Below are positions 1 through 13,952 of a DNA stretch of 64,000 nt, piece after piece. Made by a program: the position numbers and the translations under genes. The notes under the pieces are model-generated. The model was not told the DNA's origin. It did no database searches and saw nothing but the letters and a program-made list of their open reading frames with translations. Every line of letters starts with the position of its first letter. Positions within the stretch are counted from its first letter, which is position 1. This stretch comes from Phoronis australis (taxonomy: Eukaryota > Phoronida > Phoronidae): positions 401,635-465,634 of the forward strand of contig NMRA01000222.1 in the NCBI GenBank assembly GCA_002633005.1, written 5' to 3'.

Positions 1-21
1 GCGTTCCGAGTACGAGGTAAG

Positions 22-180
22 ATTAACCGCCCAGGGCGGTTGCCTGTCGTAATAAGCGCCCATGTTCGGTTAACCGCCCACCCTGGATTTCTTGAAATTT
101 CACGTTTAAGCGCCCATGTCTGGTTAACCGCCCACCCCCGATTTTTTGGGTTTACCAATTTAACCGCCCAGGGCGTTAAC
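22..180. repeat. Four direct copies of a TTAACCGCCCA motif
   Basis: TTAACCGCCCA or TAACCGCCCA occurs near 23, 69, 124 and 160. The middle two lie inside a 57-bp unit beginning GCGCCCATGTYYGGTTAACC, repeated at about 55 and 112. The outer two run into GGGCG, making CCGCCC/GGGCGG dyads. The strongly GC-rich motif contrasts with the AT-rich surroundings. It keeps a reading frame open from 40 to 399, but that is explained by the 57-bp (19-codon) period. Confidence 0.75.
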
Positions 181-2047
181 CCGAACGATTACGGTATATT
201 CATTCACCAAGAAATGGGTGATTGGCTTAATGTGAAACTTTCAGATACTTTGCTTTATGTCGCACAGTTCTACAATACGCTGTTAAGAATGGCTTTTAAA
301 ATATTCCACTCTCGCAGTCACAGTTTTGTCTCTTGTCTTTCAAATACATTGTCACAGGAGAATTTACACAACCCCGTGTCCATAACCATCTATTCATAGA
401 CAGAGTGGACTCATCCAGATGACAGAAACACAAGTTGGAGAGAAGTAACCAAGATGGCTGGTCGCTATAGAAATATTTTCAACAATTTCACCTTTTTAGC
501 AGTGTGTATATGTTTCGACTCTTGAATTATTATTTCATTCAATGTGATGAAACTAAAGTAGACTTTTATTAGTGAGTGACGCAGATCCCTTTTGGGTGCT
601 GCTTTGAAATGCATTTGACAGGTCAGTGTATTAATTAAAACCAGTTATTATAATTAGTAACTCAATGTCTACATCTTGCTACAAGCAATATCATATACAA
701 CACTAGTGAAAAGTGATTTTTGTCAAGTGATGGCCAAGAAGACCAGTAAGTAATTTATTTCTTACTGGTCCTGACAAGTAAAATGATTAAAAAATCCCTA
801 TCCTTGCACATGGGACCACACAACAATTTGGATGCTTAAAAATCCTGCGATGGGGACACAAATCAAATTCGTTTCCAATACAGAAAATGTTACATGGAGC
901 CTTTAAGCTATGTATGGAAACCTCCATTTTATCATGTTACTATGGTTACATTTAGCATGACATAAACACTCACAGAACCCAAGAACACATTCGCAGCAAC
1001 ACTAAATGCCATAATTTTGGAAAACCAGATTTGTAGATATTGGGAAAATTTTCTCTAAACACCTGATATGCGTAGCAGTTAATTACGTCACAAGCATCCC
1101 TGATGTTAATTATACCTATGATAAACAACCTTGCCCAGAACAATGGTGAAGTCCAATTAACAAGCACGCCATCTTATTGGATACGGTTATCTATAAGAGA
1201 CATGGCAAAGATATGCGGCTGACTATGTTCTGGCCGCCGCTGGAAACATAACCAGAGAATTATTCGGAGAAAGTCTACACATTCAACTTCTATATCAAAG
1301 AACCGTAGCAAGGTATTCTGTAAAGGTAAGGAATCATTGAATAACAGCCGAGTTGACACGTCACTCTTTCGTAATGGTGAAATTTTTTTACTGAAATACG
1401 TAGGTCACACTTGTCGCAGCACTACCTTATTCAATAGACAACAGTAATTTTCCACTTATTTTACGCAAAAATAGTTGCCGAAATGGCCATTTTTCATTTT
1501 TGAGTGGTTGGTTACCATTTCGCAAATGATAGGAACTAATTAGCAAATGTGGTTTCATGGCATCTACCTACAGCAAACTGTGTTTGTAATGGAATACGGA
1601 GGTCTTAATTTTTTACCTCCATGAAAAAATTAAACAAAAAAAAATTAGACTTGCCAGCCATTTTTTGTGGCAAATAAGACTAAAGAAGAATTACGTAACC
1701 CTATTTGATTATACGCTGGTACTCTTAATCACTGTAAAGTGCTGTAAATCAAAATTTAACTTCAATGAAAATCCACCTCTTTATAGACAATTTTTCAAAA
1801 AATGTCTCATTTCAAATATTAATAAGTGAACAGCCAGTGTACTTCAGATTTCAACACAAAAATTCAACACTGTAGTCACAATATGTCAAAATAGATGGCA
1901 CCAGACTACATTTTCAAAAAAAAATAGACCAGAGCCTACAGTGCTTTTTGGCCTTAGTTTCCATTTGACATCTTGATGGTAATTAAGTTTTACTTTTGCA
2001 TAGCAAGCTGCTAAGGCATTGAAATTATGAAAAGCTGACTAGGATAA

Positions 2048-2217
2048 GACCAGATGGTAGTGGTGACCACATGATAGTGGTGACCAAATGATAGCAGTGA
2101 CCAGACGATAGTGGTGACCAGACGATAGTGGTGACCAGACGATAGTGGTGACCAGACGATAGTGGTGACCAGACGATAGTGGTGACCAGACGATAGTGGT
2201 GACCAGACGATAGTGGT
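2048..2217. repeat. 17-bp minisatellite, 10 copies
   Basis: Ten head-to-tail copies of GACCAGACGATAGTGGT. The first three are diverged and the last seven are identical. The homogenised 3' end and decayed 5' end indicate recent expansion from one side. Confidence 0.95.
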
Positions 2218-3658
2218 CTTACAAAAAAGGAGAGTTGACTCTGGGGTGTCGGAATTCCTACATAAAATCTTGCAAAGGTCACCTGAACATTGTGATTAGA
2301 TTTTGCTATATTTGAGCATACAAACTGAAAATTTTGTAAGATCCTGACAAACATTTCACACCGAAATTGACTGGATTTCTTGAGGCAACATCAGTCAACG
2401 ATTATCGACAAAGATTCATAAAAACTAATTTAACATTTAGTCACCAGGGATTTCTTTTGTATGGCACTACTTTTCAACAACAAAGCCTCGTCAACCATTC
2501 ACTTTGATGTTCAAATACTGGTGCATCAGTTTGCAAACTGTGAAATCCCTCAATTCCAAACTCTGCAAAATAGATTGATAGTAAAATCTCACCAGTTTAG
2601 GACACAGTATGGCTGGCAAGTGAAAATTTTGTTTTACCTTTAAGTTTTTCCATGAAACATATGCAGCACCACATTAAATGACTTCCGTGCTCAAGTTTTG
2701 TGCCACAGTTACCTTGGTTACCAAATGAAACAAAAAATTGTGGGCATTCACATCAATGTCTGAAACCCTTAAAAATTAAAAGATGGCATTATTGGAAATA
2801 TTTTTGTGTCTGAAATTTGCGAGATTATACTTTATTTTCGAACTGTCTCCTTTCCAGCTGACTTTTGACAGCTAAAGAGTAAAAGCAAGAAATACGTAGT
2901 AAAATCTCGCCAACTTTGGTCACAGATACTCGTTAATATTGCACTTCATTCTTTTGTTGTGAATGCTCACAATTTTTAAAACATTTTCTGTTGGTAGTTA
3001 AGGTATAGACTTTACATATGGCAAAGCATTGATCTGGTGTAAATTCAAATAATTATCTTCTAAAAACGAGAAACTAGAACTTTACCTGTCCACCATATCG
3101 AGTCCTAAATCAGTGACTTTTTACCTGATACTACATTAGTAAAATTTTCACTTGTAGGCTCATCCATGTTGTTAGAATTTCTTAGTCAAAAAAATTCATA
3201 ATGCTTTATATTCAATTTCATAAGTTATTATTATCTTCATTAAATTAATAAACATCAAAACTGAAAATGTGTGGGAAATTTTTCATGTTGTTACCCATTC
3301 ACTATCTCCAGTCGCTTTTTTCTTGTCCATCTTACCAGATATTATTTTTTACATATTGTATCATTGTATCTTATTTCCATGCCTATTTTTGTGTATGTAC
3401 ATTATAAATAACCTTATTTTGCCAACAGGGGTCTCCTTCTCATCTCTGGTAACGAGCTTGTAACACACGTATTTTATACAGGACATAGGTTGAACACAAA
3501 AATCTATTATCATGATGGCAACAGTAAGTGGCCTAATTTTGATTTTGTTTTGTGTACAAACAGGAGAAAATACAGTTTCTTGTAGACAGACCACCAAGCT
3601 TGTATTGCTGATGAATAAGGCAACATGTCATTAACAAATGATGTTCTCAGGGAGCTAT

Positions 3659-3708
3659 ACTGACCGCACACTGAGACAGTAATACTGACCGCACACTGAG
3701 ACAGTAAT
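3659..3708. repeat. 25-bp tandem duplication
   Basis: Two identical adjacent copies of a 25-bp unit containing TGACCGCACACTGAGACAG. Confidence 0.9.
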
Positions 3709-5079
3709 GCGACTGTCACACAGACTGTCACAGGAGCACACAACTTAAATGAAATAAACAATGACAAAACTGATAATATTACCTAATCTTGTATAAGGTG
3801 TCTACAAAACAGACTGACCTCAGAGGTAATCAAACTACATGCAGGTAACAATAACGAGTAATTAACTGGGAATAGGACACCTGTCAAGCACAGTCATTAC
3901 AGTTCTGTGGTCACCTTACACCACACAGGTAACCTTGCCAACTAGAGCTAGGTTAGAGCCCCAATCAGCTGATTACCCTAGCAAGCTATTTATCCTCAGT
4001 TTCATCATCACCAAGACACAGTTTGGTTTTCAGCCATTAAATTGTCAGCTTTGAACAAGTATGGAATCCGCATAATGTGAACAACTCCATGGACTTTGAT
4101 TGACACCAGCACATTCAACATGGGAGCCAATAATGTTCACCTATCTTCATCTAGTTTAACTCAAACTATGGTTACACACTCCCCACCTATTTAGCACAAT
4201 GTATAACATTAACATTGTTAGTTAAATTTCAGAAAAAACAAAAGCTTCAGGCCAATTGTCTCCCAAAATATGGTATTGTACCACGTTTTCGAAGTTCTGG
4301 GTCATACTTGAGAAACTTGAGTCGTGTTTGAAAAGGTCCAAGTCATGCTTAAAATCGTGAGCCATGTTTAAAAAGCAAGTAATTTTTATCTGGTTTACAA
4401 GACAAATGACTGAAATGAGTGTTGCATGGCGATTCTCTGTTTTTATTCCTTTGCTGTAAAACCAATAGCGGCAGGCTAAGCGAGTAAACATCACTCTAGG
4501 ACAGACGCGTGTAAATTAGACCCAAGGGTGGGTTATTTATCTATGATAACCACAAAATCATACTGTGAAAATTCTTCAACTTGGAAGAAGTCAGAATAAT
4601 TAATGAAATTGTCAGATTTCTATTATTTTCAGAGGATTACCATGTTGTTTAGCAATAGCTATGCCATAAAACCATGCGAAAAGCAAATTAAGGTTTTCTG
4701 AAAAGTAATTTTTGTTAAGAAATTTGATAAAATGAAATTTCACCTGTCCAGCATATTGTGTTACAAACTGAAGACTTTTTACCAATTAGCCAAAAATGAC
4801 ACTAAAAACCACTGCCTTACTCTGATGGTGGAATGACGTCAATTCTGCAGTGCTTTAAGCAGTTTGTCAATCCTTTTTTACGAGTAACATTCATGCTTTT
4901 TTCAAAAAACTTCAATTTTTACCAGAAAAGCAATTAACCTCCAACACGAAATAACAAAAGCAACACAGAGCGCTGTAATGTGCCCACGACTGCACCATAA
5001 ACATTGTGCTTCTAGGGGTGTTTATGTGTCTGATTGTCTAGCATAAAAATGACCATTAGATGGAATGGTATACATTGAA

Positions 5080-6130
5080 CCAATCCAAAAATGGGAAGGT
5101 GTCGTCGTGCCCCTAAATTATTTGCCAAATTTCATGAAAATCCGTAAAAGAATTCCAAAGATACAACAGTAAATATAAGAAACAAACAGCCATTAGGAAC
5201 CACAAGTTAATTGGAGTATAATTATTGCAAAATTTTAAAAACATCTTGGGATTAGGAGATTAAGCCGTAGATGTGAAAAAGTGTCACTAGGGGGCACCAC
5301 AGCTAATGGACCCGTTTAAAACTCCATGTCAGTCAAGCTCTTGTCAGTAGAAGCACTATCTGCCAAATTTCCATAATTATCCTCTTCACGGTTTGGCAAA
5401 TACAGAAGCAAAAAAGACTAAAAATAATTAAAATGGCCAATATTTAGATCGGAAAGATCTTGCAAGGGTAAAGGAGATACAGACATGAACACAAAAAATA
5501 CAAAACTGCCATTAGGGGATGCCAGAGTAGTTGAAATGTCCAAAAATAAATGTCTGCCTCTGTCTTCTCATCAGGAAACATATCATAATGCAAAATATGT
5601 CAAATCCATCCAATACGGGAACACGACATCGTTTCTTTAATAGAAAGCTATTTGCCAAATTGTATAAAAACCCAGAACTTCAAGGAAATAGAGGAAAACG
5701 GAAAAAAGACAATGCCACGAGGGGGCACAGCATTCGTCCGGTCCGTCCAAAAGTTGTCATCGTCTAATGTCAACTTCATATGAATACACTGTCTTGCTAA
5801 ATGTAACAAAGAGATACAGCCATGGGCCAAAAAATGCCACTAGGAGGCGCCACAGTAGTCAAAGTCGTTGGAAAATCATCGTCAGCTGTCATCTTTGCAG
5901 TATGTGAAAATGAATTTGATTTACTCAAGGCTGTAAACAGGGATCACTCAAACACAAGTGCCATTCACAAATTTATTTGTGAGCTCATCTCTTTGTACAT
6001 CCAAAAGCACCCTCTGTTATCAATACTGCTTTGAAAGGGCTCTTATTGGAACAATGTAGCTACTGAGTGAGTTTCAAGGTTTTTGTAAAGCACCATTTCA
6101 CTAGGTATGCATCACCACTAAGAGGTGCAA
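5080..6130. repeat. Degenerate tandem array with CTCF-like motifs
   Basis: Diverged repeats of a roughly 100-280 bp unit. Recognisable parts are TTTGCCAAATTT (near 5120, 5368, 5650), AGAGATACAGCC (near 5480 and 5810) and a G-rich box CCACTAGGGGGCAC-like at 5189, 5284, 5508, 5715, 5837 and 6115. Best matches to the CTCF core CCASYAGRKGGCRS are 5284-5298, 5715-5728 and 5837-5850, each with about one mismatch. The small open frames in this stretch are by-products. Confidence 0.65.
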
Positions 6131-9100
6131 TAGGAACATCTATTTCCTTTCCATGAGAAATCAGTTTTCACATCTAATTTGCAAGATTGTTGTCCACTTG
6201 GAATGTTGAATTACCAAAACCCAGTTTCTAGGCAATTGAGGTCATCCCCAAGTATACTACCAAAACTTGCTTGTGCTGCATCTTCACTTGGAAATGTACA
6301 GAATACTGAGCGCATATTTATTGCTTTTCTTTTCCCCGTATCAATGCGAAAAAAAGTCTTTCTGTAGATCAACAGACTCCACACAGAAAACACTTGAGAG
6401 AGCAAGATCTGACCAATAAGACGCATCCATACAATTTGCAGACAGAGCTTTCCCTTTCATGATTGGTCAATTGAAGTTAGTTGAGCGAATGACAAACCAA
6501 TGCAACACATTCTTACCTGGCTTTGTCATCCAGTAGACAGCAGAAATTTGGAGGTGGGTATTCCAAGGAATTAATGTTACAAAAAAAACAGGAAAATTCG
6601 ACACACTGACTTCAGCACCAAGAATCCAGGTGCCTTAAGCACGGACTAAGTATTAGACGTTGCAAAGTCGCTGTAAAATACCATCCGATAGAACTGCATT
6701 CAATGTGGCCAGTCCAGTGCAACTACAGTCACTGACTTCTCTTCTTGTGCTGTTTATGTGGGTTTTTGTATAGTGGTCATGAGTATATATTTGATCCATG
6801 ACCACATTGCAATGCCAGACATAGATGCCAGTTATCATCCCGACAAGAAACCACCAAACAAGTAATATGTATTCAAATAGGAATAGTGCCACGCATGTAG
6901 CCAGCCTAAAAAATGAGGGGGCTCGAACTTTTAAGTATGTGGACCTTTTACTAAGATTCAAGGGTACGTTCAGAGCTATGAATTGTCCATTCACCGTATT
7001 TTGGTAGTTCTGGCATTTTTAGTGGACTTTTGTCTCGTTTTCTACTTTTTTTGGAGTTTTTGTTTCTCTGAGATGGATGTTTTTGTCAAATTCACCGAAT
7101 GGGGGCTCGTTCGAGCCTTCCAAACCCCCCTGGGTCCACTCACAGTCATATATATAATATATAAAAATATATAATTATGTAGCAGTAACAAACTGAAACT
7201 TTCTCGTCACCAGAAAAGTGAATGAGTTTCTGTTTAATAAATGTTCAGTGGTACCTATAACTTGCATAAATTAAATGTGGATGAATCACCATGCTCTCAA
7301 ACAACCACTGTTGCATGATGCAGTGTTCAAATGCCTTTCGTCAAAAAGGCAGTATTGGAATATCGTTAAGATAACACGATTCGAAAAAATGCTTATACAA
7401 AAGACAGAATTTGTGCATCTGGCTGAGGCAGTTAGGAGACGCAATGTTATTTAGTCCATTAATAACACAGTTTCCACTATTTTCACCAGTTTAGACTCCA
7501 CAATGAGTTTCATCAATGAAAAGAAATCACAAAATTTGGAGCACTGCTGTGTAGTTTACAGCTCTTCATTTAGTTGCAGTTTTATTGACAGTTCACAAAC
7601 AGTGAAGTTCACTAACTTTTCATTTTGCTGGTGCACCTCCATCAATTCAAAAATTATTTTGAAGATTAATTCTCGTTATTTCGAAAATATTTGATTGCGT
7701 GTTGAAAGAGCGTCACTTGCAATTATTTCCAAAATATCGGATTAATTGCATTAGAAAAACAAAGGGTATGGCAATGAGCAACTTTTAAGTCATGGCCCTG
7801 TAAAAATCTGTATTCACCCCCTCCCCCCTTTGCAACCAATTCAATATCAGAGTCAACAAAAATGTTTTTTTACAACACGTGGCATGAAAAAGATGTCTAT
7901 GACGTATACGTCCATTGCTAGAGGGATTTACATGTCCAGCCTAAGAATTTTGTTCACACTTTTTAACCCTAATATAATGGCAAATTTAGGTATTTATAAT
8001 TTTTCCTGCAAAAAATATTCAGAAATAAACAAAATTAATAACATTTTGAAAAACTTTCTAATTTTAGGCATTTAATGCTTTTAGAACCTCTGTCGATAAA
8101 AACGAGGCTGTTTACAAAATGTTGGTAAAACATGTACCAAGGGTTAACTTGTCACCTTATTGTTTCCTGTAGCAAATTTTAACTAAAAATTGAAAATGAT
8201 TCAAAAACATACTTATCAAATAAACACGAATTGACTAAAAACTTCATGACTTCTATGAGGTTACAGTTAATGGAAATTCGTATCGGTAGGTCCATTTTTA
8301 TTCCTCTTAAGTTTGCTAACAACAGTTACCAGAAAGAGTAGAATCCTTGACAAATTGCCATGGCAACATGGAATCAATAATGAGGGAGACACACACACAA
8401 ACACAAAGAAACTGAACTGTTCTGGTGTAGATTTGATGTTAGTTTCTGTATATGAAACAAACTAACGCCATCTACTCCACTACCCCTCAGTTTGTGAACA
8501 ACTCTCAAACCTTGTGTGCTTCCAAAAACATGCAATGACCAGAGGCAAATTTAGAAACCAGGCCATACTCATTGGTATAAAAAATCTCATTTAGACGAGC
8601 GTGGGTTGCTAAAAACAGAGCTGCAGTTAGTAATCAAGACACAACCATTTAGAGAATGACACCCCCTTCCATAACTAATCGTTTTTAAGAAAAACTTGTT
8701 AACAGAGCCATTGTATTTTTTTAATTTATTGTGAGGGTAGCCTCTTCAGTGATAGCACTGCTTTCCAAGAGGGCCATTACCTACAAAAAACAATAAGCTA
8801 TTATGGCAAAACTTGTATAATTTTCTACAGTGATGTGAAAAGATCACGCTGAAACAAAAACTTTGAATGAAACACCACGAAGATGTAGCACTGGTTTCTA
8901 CAGCAAGCGTCCACTTTGGTTTGACAATATAAAAGCTTCTTACAGATGTACGCTAAAAATTTTTAAATTCAGGACACGAAAAAATCCTGAAACAGTCTTT
9001 ATTCTACTTACTACATCGCTACGAAAATAATACTTTAAATTTTGCCAAATATGAATGGTATTGCAAAATTAGTTGACAACTAAATGGTACAAACCGAGTA

Positions 9101-9334
9101 AAACAAAGTAGCAATTCTTGAATTTTTTGTTGTCGGTTGAAAAATTAGAAGCAACTTCGTATTTTCTAATTAAAAATCAGTTAGTCTTTTTACACTACCG
9201 TAACCTCTAGCCTATTTACAGTGGCACGACATTTTGGACGGTCATTTCTCAGGCTATGTTCAGGTGCTAACAATGCTCTAAGTAAGAACGAGCATGGCTG
9301 GCTGGTACTCTTATGCCAGGCAATGGAATCCTGG

Positions 9335-9413
9335 GGCACAGCAACGTTTGAACCTGGGACCTTTCGGTTGTCAGTCCACATAGTACTTAACTGACAAGCA
9401 GGTCTAGGGAGCC
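9335..9413 (-). mobile_element. tRNA-derived SINE fragment
   Basis: On the minus strand the sequence starts GGCTCCCTAGACC, passes an anticodon-arm-like ACTGACAACC, and reaches AAGGTCCCAGGTTCAAACGT, which resembles a pol III B box (GGTTCRANNC). The A box is weak. It does not fold into a complete tRNA, so a SINE head is more likely than a tRNA gene. No tail repeat or target duplication was identified. Confidence 0.4.
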
Positions 9414-9800
9414 GTAATTAATGATGAACCAAAATTTCAATTGGCCACCATATTATGTCCTGAACACTGCGGTCTTTCAATCGTTTGATGTTCGACTCAA
9501 ACTAAACAAGAATTACTAAATCATATACACGTTGTTATTAAGAATTTGTACATTTCACTCATGCCAAACATCAATAAACACTTAAAATTCAGAAACTCGG
9601 ACCGTTATGCGGCACCTTGTATTTCGTCAATGGATTCGTAAACAAACTATTTGCATCATCAATTTTCTTGTCAAGAATGCTCAACAGTGGATTAGAAACC
9701 TAGAGGTGGAAACTGCTGTTATAAGTCTGGAGTTGAAACTCAGTGAGCGATGTTTGTAATACATTGCCCTAGTCTTCACAACTGACTCATCTCTAATGAG

Positions 9801-9861
9801 GTCAAACTCGTCATGCAGGTGAGCCAAACTCGTCACGCAGGTGCGCCAAACTCGTCACGGC
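9801..9861. repeat. 22-bp tandem repeat, nearly 3 copies
   Basis: Units at 9801, 9823 and 9845 share CAAACTCGTCAYGCAGGTG; the third is truncated. Confidence 0.85.
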
Positions 9862-11318
9862 GAAATAAAACTCGTTACCACGACAGCTCATAAATGATAT
9901 TGGAAAATGTGTTGACTGACAGGTGATGTTCACGCTAGAGCTGATTACGAGACTAGCCTGGAGATACTGTCGTTACTGCGGACAACACAATTGAGGAAAG
10001 GAGGATATTGCAAGTTCTCTGTCAAAACAAAGGTGTTAGGAAATTGTCTGCGTTGCCTGTATAGCTAATATATCTGATAGGCGTGCAAGAAGGGAATCAA
10101 ACACTAACACTGACTAGACGGCATGATCGGAAAATCGCAACGGACGGAAATATGTACTATGACACCTGAGTAGCTTGGTAGATATCAGGGTCAAGGAAAT
10201 CTTCCTCACTCAAAGTCCACACAGACATTCTCATTATCTGCGTCATTTTGTCAAGAATATAATTCTTATCTCATTAACTGCTATTGTTTTCCCACTCACC
10301 ATAATTCTGTTCTCATGAACGCATTCTATTCCTCATGAACCACAGTTCTCTTCATTACAATCTGATACAAGCGAATTAATAGGACAAGTGTACTTAATAC
10401 AAACCAAGAAACAAACTGGTCTGTTTAGTACAACTTTTGTATTTCATGAAGAAACAAGACGACAATGTTTGTAAGAACTGAATTGCTGAGCATGCAAAAT
10501 TCAACGCTGATAAGTTTTTGTAAGCCATTATACACAATTTTGTGCATATACCGGTAACATCCACAAAAGTGCAGAAATTAACTCTTAGTAAATATATTTT
10601 CTGAGAGTAGGAAACCTAATAAGTATAGACTTTTGATTTTAAACTTTAATACAAATCTGTCATTGACTGGGACACATAACTATGTCTCTTTAGTGTAATT
10701 TACCAAAAAAAGACAGTTATAGCAAAACAAACCTACCAAATTTAGTCACTTACTTGAATAACTTTTAAAATATTTAGTGGCAGACACATAAAATTATCTT
10801 CAAAATACTTGAAAATCACAGAATCTTAATATATCATGCAGGTAAGCCATGCCCATATCTTCGTCACCACCTGACTGCATTTTTACTATAAAACATGACT
10901 TTTCATCATGATGGTGATCACCAAATTTACCACAACAAAACTTGAAAATTCTGTTTCTTTATTCTTAGCTACAAATTGAAAGTGTGTTTGGTGTTTTCCT
11001 TTATGGCATGTTCAGGAGCTCAAAACTTCTATTTCAGTTTTCGAGAATGTTGACGTCTTCATTTATGAGACTGGAGGCTTAAACATTAAAAAATAACAGA
11101 CGCAATTTTGAAGCTAACAGAAATTTCAAGTTTCGTGCAAAAAATGTGTGTGGAAATTACACCGATCCCCATGAAAATCACGATTTTTTAATTAAAAATT
11201 CAATTACATGTTTCTCATAAAAGATTCACTGATGATCAAGGATTTTGAAAAAGTAGTTTTATGGGTCTACTATAAATACTCCCTTTAAGAGGCTGTTATT
11301 TCATAAAAAGTTATACAC

Positions 11319-11477
11319 CTGACTGGGTTGCATAAAACCTCAAAACCTACAAGCTGGATAAGTTTAACTGTTGCACACAACAAAAAGTCCATTGGTCAAA
11401 CAAAACCAACCCAGACAAGTGTTAATGTGAGGTCACTGTTGCTATCCACCATATAACTTTTATGCAACCAAGCCATG
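11319..11477. mobile_element. MITE, copy 1 of a 156-159 bp family
   Basis: Terminal inverted repeats: left CTGGGTTGCATAAAA, right TTTTATGCAACCAAG. Inside is GCTGGATAAGTTTAAC followed by TGTTGCA. The same parts occur in reverse order and strand in the element at 25847-26002, so this is a dispersed family of similar length. No coding capacity. Confidence 0.75.
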
Positions 11478-11725
11478 AACTAATGCACAGGCAACAAGTT
11501 TCAAAGTAACACAAATGAACTATCAATCTTCTTTGCTCTCATGAACAAACACCATTGTTAACATAATTTACTACACCTAACAAATATCATGTTCTTAATA
11601 ACTGCTGGTTGATTGACTATACCCCATTGTTATTATTGCAATGACAAATGTATTGTTAGTTTCCACAACCATTCAGTTTCATTAGAGACAGTTATTTCAA
11701 ATGTGTTAACTACAAGGAGCTATCT

Positions 11726-12240
11726 TTAAGGCCCTTTCATATTGACTTCATTCCAAGTCCATCTGAGCAAAGCATCCATGTAAACAGCAGAGTTAACTGG
11801 ACCTTTCATACTGGCTTCAGTAGTTAATAAACATTGAAGTAAACTGGAGGTGACGCTGTCGTCATCAAAGTTATCACAAGGTAGCGCTGCACGCTAAGAT
11901 TTTTTCAATGTGACAATTTAGGAACATTTACATGTGCTAATTGACAATCTTATTTTTTAAATCAATTGGTTATTATTAGAGCAAAATATAAGCAGCTATT
12001 AGTGACAGCACTACCGTGTTATAGTTGACGATAACAGTGGCACCTGGCGATAACTTCGATTTGACCGATGTTCACCGTTCATACTGCACCGCAGCGTCGA
12101 CGCTGCGCTGTTAAATCCACCTGTTAACTGCGATGTTAACTGGAGCTGTTAACTTCGATCCAGGACTGGGGTTAAGCGTTCATACTGACCGCAACTCCCC
12201 AAACCATCGACGCGTCGACATTAGTATGAAAGGCTCTTTA
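11726..12240. mobile_element. Inverted-repeat element with nested palindromes
   Basis: The ends are inverted copies: TTTAAGGCCCTTTCATATTGA on the left, the reverse complement of TTAGTATGAAAGGCTCTTTA on the right. The TTCATACTG end motif recurs inside (near 11806, 12078 and 12190). Two perfect palindromes lie within: GCAGCGTCGACGCTGC (12091-12106) and TCGACGCGTCGA (12207-12218). Target duplications were not clear. Confidence 0.6.
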
Positions 12241-13895
12241 CGTAAGCAGTGTAAGTGAAAGGCATTTGCAATGGATGTCTACTTCAGAAGATTTAAATAA
12301 AAATGCGAACTAGACAGAAACATAAGAAATGCCTGCCAGGAATTATCAAGGTACCTATTATACACGGTTAACGGACTGCTAGACAGTGTCGGCCACAAAA
12401 ACACGACACACGCACCTGTAAACGCCGCTCACAAAACACAATTCATTCGTCCAAAATACACAGTCATGGACTCACATTCACACATACAATCAAAATCTTT
12501 CTCTCCAGAGGTCGCAAAAACTGCACTGCGTTCTGTAGCACCCAAGACAGTAAATTGCACTTGCCACAAAAAATTTCAGTTATATAATGAACAAGGGGAA
12601 TCATATCTCAAAATTTATGATCAATTTAATCCATCATTCTAACCTGACCGACCAATCACTTCAGTAGGTACCATTTTGTTAGGATAGAGTAGGAAGCTCC
12701 TAGCACTCTCAAAACACTCGCCTTTCACTCCCACGATTTTGTGAGGTCCTGCAAAAACTTGTTAATGTCGCAAGAAAGTCGGTCTACAAAACGCTATCCT
12801 GACTCGTGTCAGGTACAGCCCACACAGTTTACCCAATCACAACAAACTGTTTTAACCTGTCACCGCGACACGTTTGTGAGCACTTGTGACACGTTTGAAT
12901 ACCCCCCTCCCCCCATTCAACACGTTTTCAGGTGTGGAGAGTCTGCAAGATACCACTTATAAAATAATTTTGATCTGTTTTAAATTTGAAGTTGTAATCA
13001 AATTTTGGACACAAAAAGTTTGTCAAGTATTGTTCTGCACTGCTGTGTTACCATTAAGTACACAAAGTAGCAAGACAGCTAAATGTGCACTTAAAATAGC
13101 TCAACAGTGTTAACTTTGCACTATGTAATAAAAATCTGTCGTTTTACACTGTACTAAGCTAATGAAATATAATTACCGAAATGGCCATAAAATTGGCTAG
13201 CATCAAAGAGATGCCCCACCAAGGCACTCGATCGATCAAATGTGGGCCCCCATTCCCCTCTCAAAAATATCCCGCAAAGTTCCCCTCATCAGGTCAAAGA
13301 ATTCGTCACTGAACGATTAAAAATTCCCCTCAAGGTTTTAAGCTCAGACAATCCTAAAAATATTGTATTCAAACCCACTGACTTTAATCACGAGGCCACT
13401 AGACACCGGAATCGTCACAAACTGGTTTCCTGGCAAACAAAGTGCCATGTACAAGAGTGCTAGAACCAGTTTAATTTACACTCTCCCATATTGAAAACAC
13501 AAAACGAGAAGACAACTGTTCGTCTGTGGCTCAAAATGGAACACAAACAAGTTCTGCAAGAGAAGAATTATGAACAGCCAGAGGACGACTCACAGAAACA
13601 CAAAGGAAACTGTAATTTCTCTGATGAACTTACTGTGCACTCCTCTCAGAAGCAGTCTCAAACAGACCATGTTTGAACAGCTACCTCATCAGGACTATTC
13701 ACCGACGCTGTGGCCAACAACAACACTGCCAATGTCAGCTAGGAACAGTTAAAAAGGCTTCTTGTCTATACACAGAGGTGAAAGAAGGACCGAATCAATG
13801 GTTAAATTTAAGGAAGCGTAACACTATATCCTGTTGTGGGAGACTAAAAAGATTGTTTAGCTGAAACCTTTCATTATTGTGCTAGCAAAGTGGGT

Positions 13896-13952
13896 TCTGT
13901 GGTAGAGGGTGAGGTCTGTGGTAGAGGGTGGGGTCTGTTGTAGAGGGTGGGG
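13896..13952. repeat. 19-bp tandem repeat, 3 copies
   Basis: Three units of TCTGTGGTAGAGGGTGGGG with one substitution in each of two units. Confidence 0.9.

Noticed and set aside
40-399. 119-codon frame at the left edge
   Set aside because: Open because a 57-bp repeat is a multiple of three; the peptide only mirrors the repeat.
11861-11880. Minus-strand GATGAC-type sequence as the missing VDFDDG exon of malate synthase
   Set aside because: The translation does not continue with the expected G-x-C-P-T-W and it lies inside a transposon-like element.
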